DNA of 64,000 nucleotides from JAKPBU01 sp964425695 (GTDB lineage: Bacteria > Pseudomonadota > Gammaproteobacteria > Xanthomonadales > Xanthomonadaceae), in assembly GCA_964425695.1 (NCBI GenBank), contig CAYRNF010000010.1:1-64000 (forward strand), in the 5' to 3' direction. Both the position numbers and the translations under genes were made by a program. Numbering within the stretch: the first letter of the stretch is position 1; every line of letters begins with the position of its first letter. Positions 54,253-61,554 of the stretch are shown here, one piece after another. The notes beneath the pieces were generated by a model, which saw only the letters and a list, made by a program, of their open reading frames with translations, searched no databases and was not told the origin of the DNA.

Positions 54253-54274
54253 GTAGGGTGACGCTCGTGGCGGT

Positions 54275-54292
54275 GATGTTATATTATTACTC
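54275..54292. promoter_or_regulatory. Candidate Zur box in the znuD/merC divergent promoter
   Basis: GTTATA-T-TATTAC (54278-54290) is a 13-nt palindrome with 5 of 6 arm positions paired. It resembles the gammaproteobacterial Zur core TGTTATA-N-TATAACA. It lies 25 nt before znuD and 47 nt before merC and is the most AT-rich point for several kilobases. One site could control both directions. Confidence 0.65.
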
Positions 54293-54337
54293 ACGACAAG
54301 GTCCTGTTTCGTCAACCCTCCCGGAAGTCACGTGCCG

Positions 54338-54754
54338 ATGCCCCACGGCTCTCCCAAGCGCCATCGCCTGATCGACCGCTTCGCCGCGGCCGGCTCGCTG
54401 GTGTGCGCGGTGCATTGCGCGCTGCTGCCCTTGGTGATCGCGGCGATCCCGTCGCTGGGCCTGGCGGTGTGGATCGGCGAGGGCTTCGAGCGGGTGTTCG
54501 TGGCGTTTGCCACGCTGCTGGGCGTGTTCAGCCTGGTCTGGGGCTACCGGCGGCACCGCGCCCTACGCGCGCTGAGCCTGTTGCTGCCCGGGCTGGCGAT
54601 CCTGTGGCTGGGGGTGCTGTATCCGGCGCTGCACCAGTCGGTCGTGCCGCACGCGGTCGCGATGACCCTGGGCGGGACGCTGGTGGGCCTGGGGCATCTG
54701 GTCAACCTGCGCCTGAACCACGGGCACGTGCACGACGCCACCTGCGCCCACTGA
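54338..54754 (+). CDS. MerC-domain membrane protein in the zinc module
   Basis: 138 residues from the ATG at 54338. A GTG at 54332 is possible, but ggaag spaces better to the ATG. Four transmembrane segments. The first carries CAVHCALLPLV, matching the Cys pair of MerC-type mercury-transport proteins. The C-terminus LNHGHVHDATCAH has four His and one Cys, a likely metal-binding tail. Paired with znuD across a putative Zur box, it probably handles zinc. Actual direction of transport is unknown. Confidence 0.82.
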   Translation: MPHGSPKRHRLIDRFAAAGSLVCAVHCALLPLVIAAIPSLGLAVWIGEGFERVFVAFATLLGVFSLVWGYRRHRALRALSLLLPGLAILWLGVLYPALHQSVVPHAVAMTLGGTLVGLGHLVNLRLNHGHVHDATCAH

Positions 54755-54902
54755 CGGGCGGTCCTTGGGGCCGGGGCTGTGGCGCGCCAGGGCGCGCGCA
54801 GGCGGCCGCGCCGCAGGTTTTGCTTTAGAATGCCCGCCTTTCGTCCGCGCCCTGCGCGGACGCCACGTTCGAACCACGACGCACAGCAGGAGTATCACCA
54901 CG

Positions 54903-55079
54903 ATGGGCAAGGGCGACCGCAAGACCGCCAAGGGCAAGCGCTACAACTCCAGCTACGGCAATGCCCGCTCGCAGGCCACCGCCAAGGCCACCGGCAGCAC
55001 CAGCGCCCCGGTCGCCAAGAAGGCCGCCAGCAAGGCGCCGGCGAAGAAGGTGGTCGCCAAGAAGGCCGCAGCCAAGTAA
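54903..55079 (+). CDS. 30S ribosomal protein THX
   Basis: 58 residues. MGKGDRKTAKGKRYNSSYGN is the Thx signature, a small basic peptide that fills a cavity at the top of the 30S head in Thermus. Here it has an additional tail of about 30 residues of Ala/Lys/Pro repeats (KKAASKAPAKKVVAKKAAAK), like other xanthomonad homologues. A strong aggag ribosome site precedes it and a terminator follows 38 nt after the stop. TAGAAT at 54826-54831 may be its -10. It is too short for many gene callers. Confidence 0.88.
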   Translation: MGKGDRKTAKGKRYNSSYGNARSQATAKATGSTSAPVAKKAASKAPAKKVVAKKAAAK

Positions 55080-55117
55080 TCGCCCCGTTCGCGGCCCGGC
55101 GCCGCGGACGTCGATCG

Positions 55118-55142
55118 AAAGCCCCGCTCCGCGGGGCTTTTT
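55118..55142 (+). terminator. Intrinsic terminator after the Thx gene
   Basis: Stem aaagccccgc/gcggggcttt with a 2-nt loop-adjacent tc and a T run. It may also serve the convergent dipeptidase gene. Confidence 0.85.
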
Positions 55143-55160
55143 CGTGCGCGCAACTGCGCT

Positions 55161-56348
55161 TTACCTCGCGCCGGCTTCCACCGCAGCCCAGACCCGCAGC
55201 AGGTTGCCGCCCAGGATCTTGCGGATGTCGCTCTCGCCATAGCCGCGCGCCTGCAGCCCGGCGACGAGCTGCGGGAAATCCGCGACCGACTTCAGTTCCG
55301 CCGCCAGCGCGCCGTCCACGCCATCGAAATCCGAACCGATGCCCACGTGGTCCACGCCCAGCAGGTTCACGCCGAAGTCGATCTGGTCCAGCACCTGCGC
55401 CAGCGTGCTCGTGCGCCGCGGATGCGCCGCGTCCCAGGCCTTGTCGAAGGCCTCCACGCTCTGCTCCGCCACGCCCTGCGCCTTGCGCTGCGCGTTGTCG
55501 CGATCGAACTGCGCACGCGCCCGGAAGTAGGCCTGGGTGTCGGCGGCGCCCAGCGGATCGATGAACGCGGTTCCGAACGGTACCTGCACCACGCCGCCCT
55601 TCGCGGCGAGCGCGCGGGCGATGTCGTCGCCGATGTTGCGCTCGAAGCCGGGCGTGAAATGGCGGAATGCGGAGTGGCTGGCGATCGCCGGCACCGTGCT
55701 CAGGGCGATGGCTTCGCGCGCAGAGGCATCGCCCAGGTGCGACACGTCCACCATCATGCCCAAGCGGTTAATTTCGCGGACCATGTCCCGGCCTAGCGGG
55801 CTCAGGCCGTTCCAGCGTTTCTCCAGCGCATACGACGAATCCGCCAGGCGGTTGTTGGCGCTGTGCGCCAGTGTCACGTAGCGCACGCCGCGGTCGAAGA
55901 AAAACCGCAGGTTGGCGACCTTGTCGCCCAGCGGTGCGCCGTTCTCCATGCCCAGCGGCAGCAGGACGCGGCCGCCCTGGCGCAGGCGGTCCACGTCGCG
56001 CGGCGAGGTCAGGATCGCGAAGCGGTCCGGATGCCGGTGCACCAGCGCCTCGACGCCGTCGATCATGGCGTTGGCCACGTGCCAGGCGCTGCCACCGGCG
56101 TCCTGCTTCGGCGAGGTGTAGATGGACATGAACGCCACGTCCAGGCCGCCCTTGCGGGCCTTCGCGTAATCGAACTCGCGGTCCGGCGCTTCGGCTCCCA
56201 GGTCCGCCCATCGGTCCATCAGGATGCCCGGCGCATCGACGTGCGTATCCACGATCACCGCGTCCTGCGCGAGCCGGTGCGCCGCGTCGGGCGGTTCGGC
56301 CCACGCGGGCGTGGAACACAGGGCGATGGCGATCAGCAGCTTGCGCAT
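55161..56348 (-). CDS. Membrane dipeptidase, peptidase family M19
   Basis: 395 residues with signal peptide MRKLLIAIALCSTPAWA. Zinc-dependent renal-dipeptidase fold: VIVDTHVDAPGILMD (metal-binding HxD), MGLE-type GMENGAP near 132, MMVDVSHLG near 196, and the C-terminal GIGSDFDGVDGA. It would cleave dipeptides, including D-amino-acid ones, in the periplasm or at the surface. With the S46 enzymes it makes a plausible peptide-to-amino-acid route. The start at 56348 was chosen for the signal peptide. hutI ends 83 nt upstream on the same strand. Confidence 0.9.
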   Translation of the reverse strand: MRKLLIAIALCSTPAWAEPPDAAHRLAQDAVIVDTHVDAPGILMDRWADLGAEAPDREFDYAKARKGGLDVAFMSIYTSPKQDAGGSAWHVANAMIDGVEALVHRHPDRFAILTSPRDVDRLRQGGRVLLPLGMENGAPLGDKVANLRFFFDRGVRYVTLAHSANNRLADSSYALEKRWNGLSPLGRDMVREINRLGMMVDVSHLGDASAREAIALSTVPAIASHSAFRHFTPGFERNIGDDIARALAAKGGVVQVPFGTAFIDPLGAADTQAYFRARAQFDRDNAQRKAQGVAEQSVEAFDKAWDAAHPRRTSTLAQVLDQIDFGVNLLGVDHVGIGSDFDGVDGALAAELKSVADFPQLVAGLQARGYGESDIRKILGGNLLRVWAAVEAGAR

Positions 56349-56431
56349 GGAAGGGTCCTGTCGTTGCCGGCGTGCGACACGTCGCGATGGGTCGGGCGGT
56401 TGCGGGCGCGACATGGTGGCCGAAGCCGGCA

Positions 56432-57661
56432 CTACAGGCCGGCGCCGTCGATGCGGCGCCCTGCCGAGTAGACCGCTGCAGCGAGCCGCCCGCCCAGCCA
56501 ATAGCACAGTTCCGCGGGGTGCCTCACCCGCCAGTGCACGAAGTCCGCGCGCAGGCCGGTGCGCAGTACGCCGCGGTCGTGCAGGTCCAGGGCGCGCGCA
56601 CCGTTGACGGTTGCGCCGCGCAGCGCTTCCTCGGGCGTCAGGCGGAAGTGCGTGCAGGCCAGCTGCATGGCCTGGCGCAGCGACAGCAGTGGCGAGGTGC
56701 CGGGGTTGCAGTCGGTCGCCACCGCCATGGGCACGCCCTGCGCGCGGAACTCGTCCAGCGGCGGCAGCCGGGTTTCGCGCAGCACGTGGAACGCGCCGGG
56801 CAGCAGCACCGCCACCGTGCCCGCATCGGCCATCGCCCGCACTCCGGCGTCGGAGGTGTATTCCACGTGGTCGGCCGACAGGCCGCCGAACTCCGCCACC
56901 AGCGCCGCGCCCGCGCCGTCGCTCAGCTGGTCGGCATGCAGTTTCACCGGCAGGCCCAGGGCGCGCGCGGCTTCGAACACGCGCCGCGTCTGCGCGGCGT
57001 CGAAACCGATGCGCTCGCAGAACGCATCCACCGCGTCCACCAGCCCTTCGGCATGCAGGCGCGGCAGCCAGTCGATCACCGCCGCGATGTACGCATCCGC
57101 GCGGTGCGCGAACTCCGGCGGCAACGCGTGCGCGCCCAGGAAGGTGGTGTGCACGGACACGCCGCCGCGCCGGCCGACTTCGCGCGCCGCGCGCAGCATC
57201 CTGCGCTCGGTGTCGAAGTCCAGGCCGTACCCGGACTTGATTTCCACCGTGGTGACGCCGTCGTCGCGCAGCGCCTGCAGGCGCGGCAGCGCCTGCGCCA
57301 CCAGCGCGGCTTCATCCGCGGCGCGCGTGGCCCGCACGGTGGACACGATGCCGCCACCGGACCTGGCGATCTCCTCGTAGCTTGCGCCCTGCAAACGCTG
57401 CTCGAACTCGGCCGCGCGGTCGCCGCCGAACACCAGGTGCGTATGGCAGTCCACCAGCCCGGGGGTGATCCAGCCTTCGACTTCGAGCACGTCCGCGGCG
57501 AGGTCCGCGGGCGCGCCCGGCAGCGCCGCGCGCGCGCCGGCGTACGCCACCCGCCCGTCCTTCCAGGCCAGCGCGCCATCCTCTATTGCGCCGTAGCCGG
57601 CGTCGCCGTCCAGCGTGGCCAGCGCGCCCAGGACAAGGCCGTCCCAGCGTTCAGTCGCCAC
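56432..57661 (-). CDS. hutI: Imidazolonepropionase
   Basis: 409 residues from GTG at 57661 (GTG at 57667 is an equal candidate, with ggagg 5 nt before it). It opens imidazolone-5-propionate to N-formimino-L-glutamate. Amidohydrolase metal site DCHTHLVFGG, substrate segment STVRATRAADEAAL, KLHADQLSD, and the C-terminal ATDCNPGTSP with the catalytic Asp. The upstream frame to 57775 runs through the overlapping small membrane protein gene and is not used. The GTG start overlaps that gene's stop by 11 nt, so translation is probably coupled. Confidence 0.93.
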   Translation of the reverse strand: MATERWDGLVLGALATLDGDAGYGAIEDGALAWKDGRVAYAGARAALPGAPADLAADVLEVEGWITPGLVDCHTHLVFGGDRAAEFEQRLQGASYEEIARSGGGIVSTVRATRAADEAALVAQALPRLQALRDDGVTTVEIKSGYGLDFDTERRMLRAAREVGRRGGVSVHTTFLGAHALPPEFAHRADAYIAAVIDWLPRLHAEGLVDAVDAFCERIGFDAAQTRRVFEAARALGLPVKLHADQLSDGAGAALVAEFGGLSADHVEYTSDAGVRAMADAGTVAVLLPGAFHVLRETRLPPLDEFRAQGVPMAVATDCNPGTSPLLSLRQAMQLACTHFRLTPEEALRGATVNGARALDLHDRGVLRTGLRADFVHWRVRHPAELCYWLGGRLAAAVYSAGRRIDGAGL

Positions 57662-57869
57662 CGCCACCGCCGCCTCCGTCGCCACCGCAGTCGCCGCCGG
57701 CGGACGTGTCGCAGTGCGCGCCGTGCTGGCCGGCAGGGGCATGGCCGCCGTCCGATGCGGCGGTTGCCGTCCCACCGCGCGCCCGGCGCGCGCGCGCGGC
57801 GATCCAGCCGGTTCCCGCCAGCAGCGCCGCCAGGCCCATCACGAGCACAACCGCGTGCACGGGCTCCAT
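57651..57869 (-). CDS. Small membrane protein with Gly/Cys/Asp-rich tail
   Basis: 72 residues. One membrane helix (MEPVHAVVLVMGLAALLAGTGWIAA), a basic stop-transfer stretch, then GGHAPAGQHGAHCDTSAGGD and a glycine run ending in Asp. Xanthomonad small proteins with similar CGG/GGGD tails are known only as hypothetical. It overlaps the hutI start by 11 nt and is divergent from hutF. The two His and two Cys in the tail could bind metal, but this is a guess. It could also be a spurious GC-driven frame, although the N-terminal helix argues for coding. Confidence 0.6.
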   Translation of the reverse strand: MEPVHAVVLVMGLAALLAGTGWIAARARRARGGTATAASDGGHAPAGQHGAHCDTSAGGDCGGDGGGGGGGD

Positions 57870-57926
57870 CGCGATACTCCGGGAGAGGGTCGCGTTAGCC
57901 TAGCGTATCCCCGCGAGGCGGCAGGC

Positions 57927-59162
57927 ATGGTCGATCCCCTGGCAACACGCACTTCGCAAGGCTGGCGATTGCCCGGCATCGCCAACCTGCATTCGCACGC
58001 GTTCCAGCGCGCCATGGCGGGCATGGCCGAGCGCCAGACCGATCCGCTGGACAGCTTCTGGACGTGGCGCGAAACCATGTACCGCTTCGCCGCGCGGTTC
58101 GATCCGGACACGCTGCACGCGGTGGCCGCGCAGCTGTATGCGGAGATGCTGGAAGCCGGCTACACCCGCGTGTGCGAGTTCCATTACCTGCACCACGGCC
58201 CCGACGGCACGCCCTACGCGCGACCCACCGCCATGTCGGAGGCGTTGATCGCCGCGGCGCGCGATACCGGGATCCGCCTGACCCTGCTGCCGGTGCTGTA
58301 CGTCACCGGCGGATTCGATGCGCGGCCGCTGTCGGAACGCCAGCGCCGCTTCGGCAACGACGTGGAGCGCTACCTGTCGCTGTTCTCCGCGTTGCGGGCG
58401 CAGCAGGGCGCGCGCGTGCGCGTCGGCTGCGCGCTGCACAGCCTGCGCGCGGTGCCGCCGGATGCGATGGACGCGTTACTGGCCGCGGTGCCGGCCGATG
58501 CGCGCATCCACGTGCACGTCGCCGAGCAGACGGCGGAGGTGAACGAGTGCATCGCCGCGCGCGGTGCCCGGCCGGTGGAGTGGCTGCTGGACAACGCGGA
58601 GGTGGACGCGCGCTGGACCCTGGTGCACGCCACCCACCTGCTGCAGGCCGAAGTGGACGGTATCGCGCGCAGCGGCGCCACCGTGGCCATCTGCCCCAGC
58701 ACCGAAGCCAACCTGGGCGACGGCCTGTTCCCGCTGCGCGCCTACCTGGATGCAGGAGGCGCCTGGGGCATCGGTTCGGACTCGCACATCTCCGTGTCGC
58801 CGGTCGAGGAACTGCGCTGGCTGGAATACGGCCAGCGCCTGTTCGCGCGCCTGCGCAACATCGCCGTTGCGCGCGGCACGCCGAGCGTGGGCGACACGCT
58901 GCTGCGCGGCGTGGCCGCCAGCGCGCCGCTGGCCACGGGCTTCGACGACCACGGCGACCACATCGTGCTGGATGCCGATGCGCCCGTGCTGGCGGGCGCC
59001 ACCGCGAACGACATCGCCGACCGCTGGATCTTCAGCGGCAACCGCAGCGTGGTGCGCGAGGTGGTCGTGGACGGCGAACGGGTGGTGGTGGACGGCCGCC
59101 ACCGCGACGCCGAGGCCATCGCGGCGCGCTATCGCGCCGCGATCGCGGTGCTGCTGCAGTAG
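57927..59162 (+). CDS. hutF: Formimidoylglutamate deiminase, short N-terminus
   Basis: 411 residues from the only ATG before the conserved part. It deaminates N-formimino-L-glutamate to N-formyl-L-glutamate, the HutF/HutG branch of histidine breakdown. The amidohydrolase metal site NLHSHAFQRAMAG is complete (His22, His24), with HVHVAEQTAE, LVHATHL and GSDSHISV later. In typical HutF the HxH lies near residue 56, so about 34 residues of the N-terminal strand domain are missing. Either a non-standard upstream start is used or the domain is lost. It is divergent from hutI. Confidence 0.88.
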   Translation: MVDPLATRTSQGWRLPGIANLHSHAFQRAMAGMAERQTDPLDSFWTWRETMYRFAARFDPDTLHAVAAQLYAEMLEAGYTRVCEFHYLHHGPDGTPYARPTAMSEALIAAARDTGIRLTLLPVLYVTGGFDARPLSERQRRFGNDVERYLSLFSALRAQQGARVRVGCALHSLRAVPPDAMDALLAAVPADARIHVHVAEQTAEVNECIAARGARPVEWLLDNAEVDARWTLVHATHLLQAEVDGIARSGATVAICPSTEANLGDGLFPLRAYLDAGGAWGIGSDSHISVSPVEELRWLEYGQRLFARLRNIAVARGTPSVGDTLLRGVAASAPLATGFDDHGDHIVLDADAPVLAGATANDIADRWIFSGNRSVVREVVVDGERVVVDGRHRDAEAIAARYRAAIAVLLQ

Positions 59163-59271
59163 GCAGGCCCCGGGCGCTGCCAGCGCGGGCGCCGATCGAG
59201 GATCGCGTCGCGCGGCGCCCGCGCACACCGCGTCGGCTCGACGCCCGTCCCACCCGCGGGTCGCGCCGGCT

Positions 59272-59787
59272 TCAGACGACCGGCCGGCCGAACAGGTCGT
59301 CGCCTGCCGGCGGCAGCGCCGCTTCCAGACGCAGCAGGAAGGCCTTGGTGTCCAGCCCGCCGCCGAATCCGGTCAGCGACCCGTCCGCGCCGATCACGCG
59401 ATGGCAGGGCACCACGACGGGAAGCGGGTTGCGCCCGTTGGCTGCGCCGACCGCACGCACCGCGGCGGGCCTGCCCACGCGCTGCGCCAGTTCGCGATAG
59501 CTCCACGTGGCGCCGTACGGGATGCCCGCCAACGCCTGCCAGACCTGGCGCTGGAACGCGGTGCCCTGCGGCGCCAGCGGCACGTCGAAGGTGCGGCGCG
59601 TGCCGTCGAAGTAGGCGGCCAGCTCGCGTTGTGCCTGGCGCAGCACGGCGTTGTCGCCCTGGTGCCAGTCGGCGCCGCGGCGCACCGGGTGGCGGTTGTG
59701 GCGGAACTCGATCGCCACCAGCGCCGCATCCGAGGCGGCCAGCAGCAGCGGCCCCACCGGGCTGGGGATCTGGCGGAACGCGATCAT
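59272..59787 (-). CDS. ogt: Methylated-DNA--protein-cysteine methyltransferase
   Basis: 171 residues. It repairs O6-methylguanine by transfer to the active Cys in PVVVPCHRVIG. RPAAVRAVGAANGRNPLP is the conserved helix-turn-helix/Asn-hinge region before it. The start ATG overlaps the preceding ada-alkA stop by 4 nt (ATGA), so translation should be coupled. Together they form an alkylation-repair operon. Confidence 0.95.
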   Translation of the reverse strand: MIAFRQIPSPVGPLLLAASDAALVAIEFRHNRHPVRRGADWHQGDNAVLRQAQRELAAYFDGTRRTFDVPLAPQGTAFQRQVWQALAGIPYGATWSYRELAQRVGRPAAVRAVGAANGRNPLPVVVPCHRVIGADGSLTGFGGGLDTKAFLLRLEAALPPAGDDLFGRPVV

Positions 59788-61316
59788 GCCGCGCGCTTCC
59801 GCGAGCCCGCGCCCGCAGCCACGGGGCGCGGGACGGGCGCCGCAGCGGCCATCGCGTCGCGCCACAGATGCAGCACCGCATACGCGCGCCATGGGCGCCA
59901 GCGTTCGGCGTGCGCGGACAGCGCGCGCGCCGTGAGACGCGATCCGTCCGTGGGCACTGCCTTCTGCAGTACCAGGTCTTCGGCGGGAAACGCGTCCGGG
60001 TGACCCATCGCGCGCAGCGCGATGTACTGCGCGGTCCACGGGCCGATCCCCGGCAGCGCCGTCCAGCGCGCCGCGAAATCCTCCAGCGTGCGTTCCACCC
60101 GGAAGTCCACCACGCCGGCCAGCACCGCGCGCGCCACCGTGCGCACCGTGTCGGCGCGCGCGCGGGTCAGCCCGATCTGCGCCAGGTCGGCATCGGCCAG
60201 CTGCAGCGGGGTGGGGAACACGTGGGTGAGGCCGTCGCCGGGCGGCGCGGCGAGCGCATCGCCGAAACGTTGCGCGATGCGCGCGGCGAACGTGCGCGCC
60301 GCGGCCACGCTGACCTGCTGCCCCAGGATCGCGCGCACCGCGATCTCGAAACCGTCCCAGCCGCTGGGGATGCGCAGCCCGGGCCGTGCGCGAAGCAGCG
60401 GCCTGAGCCGTGCGTCGGCCGCCAGCACGCGCGCGATCGCATCCGGATCCGCATCCAGGTCGAACATGCGCCGCATCCGCGCCACCACCGCCGGCAGGCG
60501 CGATGCCTCCACGCCGTGCAGTTCCAGCCGCAACGCGTGTTCGCCCGGCCACGCAGCCACGCGCAGCCAGGCCGGCGCCATGCCCGGCGCGGCGATCACG
60601 CGCGCGTAGCCCTCGCCGTCCACGGCCTCCACGCCCGGCAGCGCGCGGCCGCGCAAAAAGTCGAGCAGGGTCGCGAAGTCGTAGGGCGGGCGGTAGGCCA
60701 TGCGCAGTACCAGGCCCTCGCCTGCGCGTTCGGCGGCCGCGGCCGGACGCCTGCGCAGGTCGCGCGGCGCCATGCGGTACGCGGACAGGAAGCTCGCGTT
60801 GAACCGGCGCACGCTGCCGAATCCCGCCGCGTGCGCCACCTCGGTGATCGGCATGGCGGTTTCGGTGAGCAGCTGCTTGGCGAACAGCAGGCGACGCGTT
60901 CCGTGCACGGCCACCGGCGATGCGCCGACGCGCTCCACGAACAGCCGCCGCAGCTGGCGTTCGCCCAGGTGCACGCGCTGCGCCAGCGCGGACAGCGGCT
61001 GCTCCGCCAGGAACCCCTGTTCGACCAGCTTCAGCGCGCGCGCCAGCACCGCGTCGCCGCGCCGCCACGCACCGTCCCCGGGCGACAGCTCGGGCCTGCA
61101 GCGCAGGCACGGCCGGTAACCGTCGGCTTCGGCCGCGGCGGCGGTGCGGTAGTAGCGCACGCGCCGCGCCCATGGCGCCGGGCACACCGGCCGGCAGTAG
61201 ATGCGCGTGCTGCGCACCGCGGTGAAGAACAATCCGTCGAAGCGCGCGTCGCGGCTCAGCCGCGCCTGCTCGCAGACCTGGGAATCGGGCAGGGCGGGCG
61301 CATCAGCGTCGGGCAT
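59784..61316 (-). CDS. Ada-AlkA fusion: methylphosphotriester sensor, AraC HTH and 3-methyladenine glycosylase
   Basis: 510 residues in three modules. Residues 1-80 are the Ada N-terminal domain with Cys41, Cys45, Cys70 and Cys73, the zinc cluster whose first Cys accepts methyl from phosphotriesters. Residues 85-190 are an AraC-type HTH (LSALAQRVHLGERQLRRLF, ITEVAHAAGFGSVRRF). Residues 205-495 are AlkA: an N-terminal lobe and the HhH-GPD glycosylase with RAILGQQVSV, LPGIGPWTAQYIALRAMG and the catalytic Asp in AEDLVLQ. It senses alkyl damage, activates its own operon and excises alkyl bases. ogt follows with a 4-nt overlap. Confidence 0.93.
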   Translation of the reverse strand: MPDADAPALPDSQVCEQARLSRDARFDGLFFTAVRSTRIYCRPVCPAPWARRVRYYRTAAAAEADGYRPCLRCRPELSPGDGAWRRGDAVLARALKLVEQGFLAEQPLSALAQRVHLGERQLRRLFVERVGASPVAVHGTRRLLFAKQLLTETAMPITEVAHAAGFGSVRRFNASFLSAYRMAPRDLRRRPAAAAERAGEGLVLRMAYRPPYDFATLLDFLRGRALPGVEAVDGEGYARVIAAPGMAPAWLRVAAWPGEHALRLELHGVEASRLPAVVARMRRMFDLDADPDAIARVLAADARLRPLLRARPGLRIPSGWDGFEIAVRAILGQQVSVAAARTFAARIAQRFGDALAAPPGDGLTHVFPTPLQLADADLAQIGLTRARADTVRTVARAVLAGVVDFRVERTLEDFAARWTALPGIGPWTAQYIALRAMGHPDAFPAEDLVLQKAVPTDGSRLTARALSAHAERWRPWRAYAVLHLWRDAMAAAAPVPRPVAAGAGSRKRAA

Positions 61317-61392
61317 GACCTCAGGCTAGCACCGCGCCCGGCGGCGGACTGGCCGCATTCGGACATGGACGCGCCCCCGGCCGGATGGGCAG

Positions 61393-61410
61393 GCGCGGCT
61401 GAAGCCGCGC
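61393..61410. repeat. REP hairpin, degenerate copy
   Basis: gcgcggctgaagccgcgc, the same core as the GTAG-headed copy at 61533-61554 and in the same orientation. Its GTAG head is not visible. It lies between ada-alkA and the NPP gene. Confidence 0.6.
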
Positions 61411-61532
61411 GCGCCGGCCGCATATCCGAAGCGCGACGAACAGGGCGGCCGCCTTGCAGCGCACCTGTGGCGCGCGGTGAACGCTGCGGCTGCGCGCTGC
61501 GCTGCCGCCCGTATCGGCGATGCGACCCGGGC

Positions 61533-61554
61533 GCGCGGCTGAAGCCGCGCCTAC
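61533..61554 (-). repeat. REP element whose GTAG head supplies the NPP stop codon
   Basis: On the minus strand: GTAG then gcgcggcttcagccgcgc, a near-perfect 8-bp stem. The TAG at 61553-61551 is the stop codon of the NPP-family gene, which enters the element directly. Confidence 0.75.
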
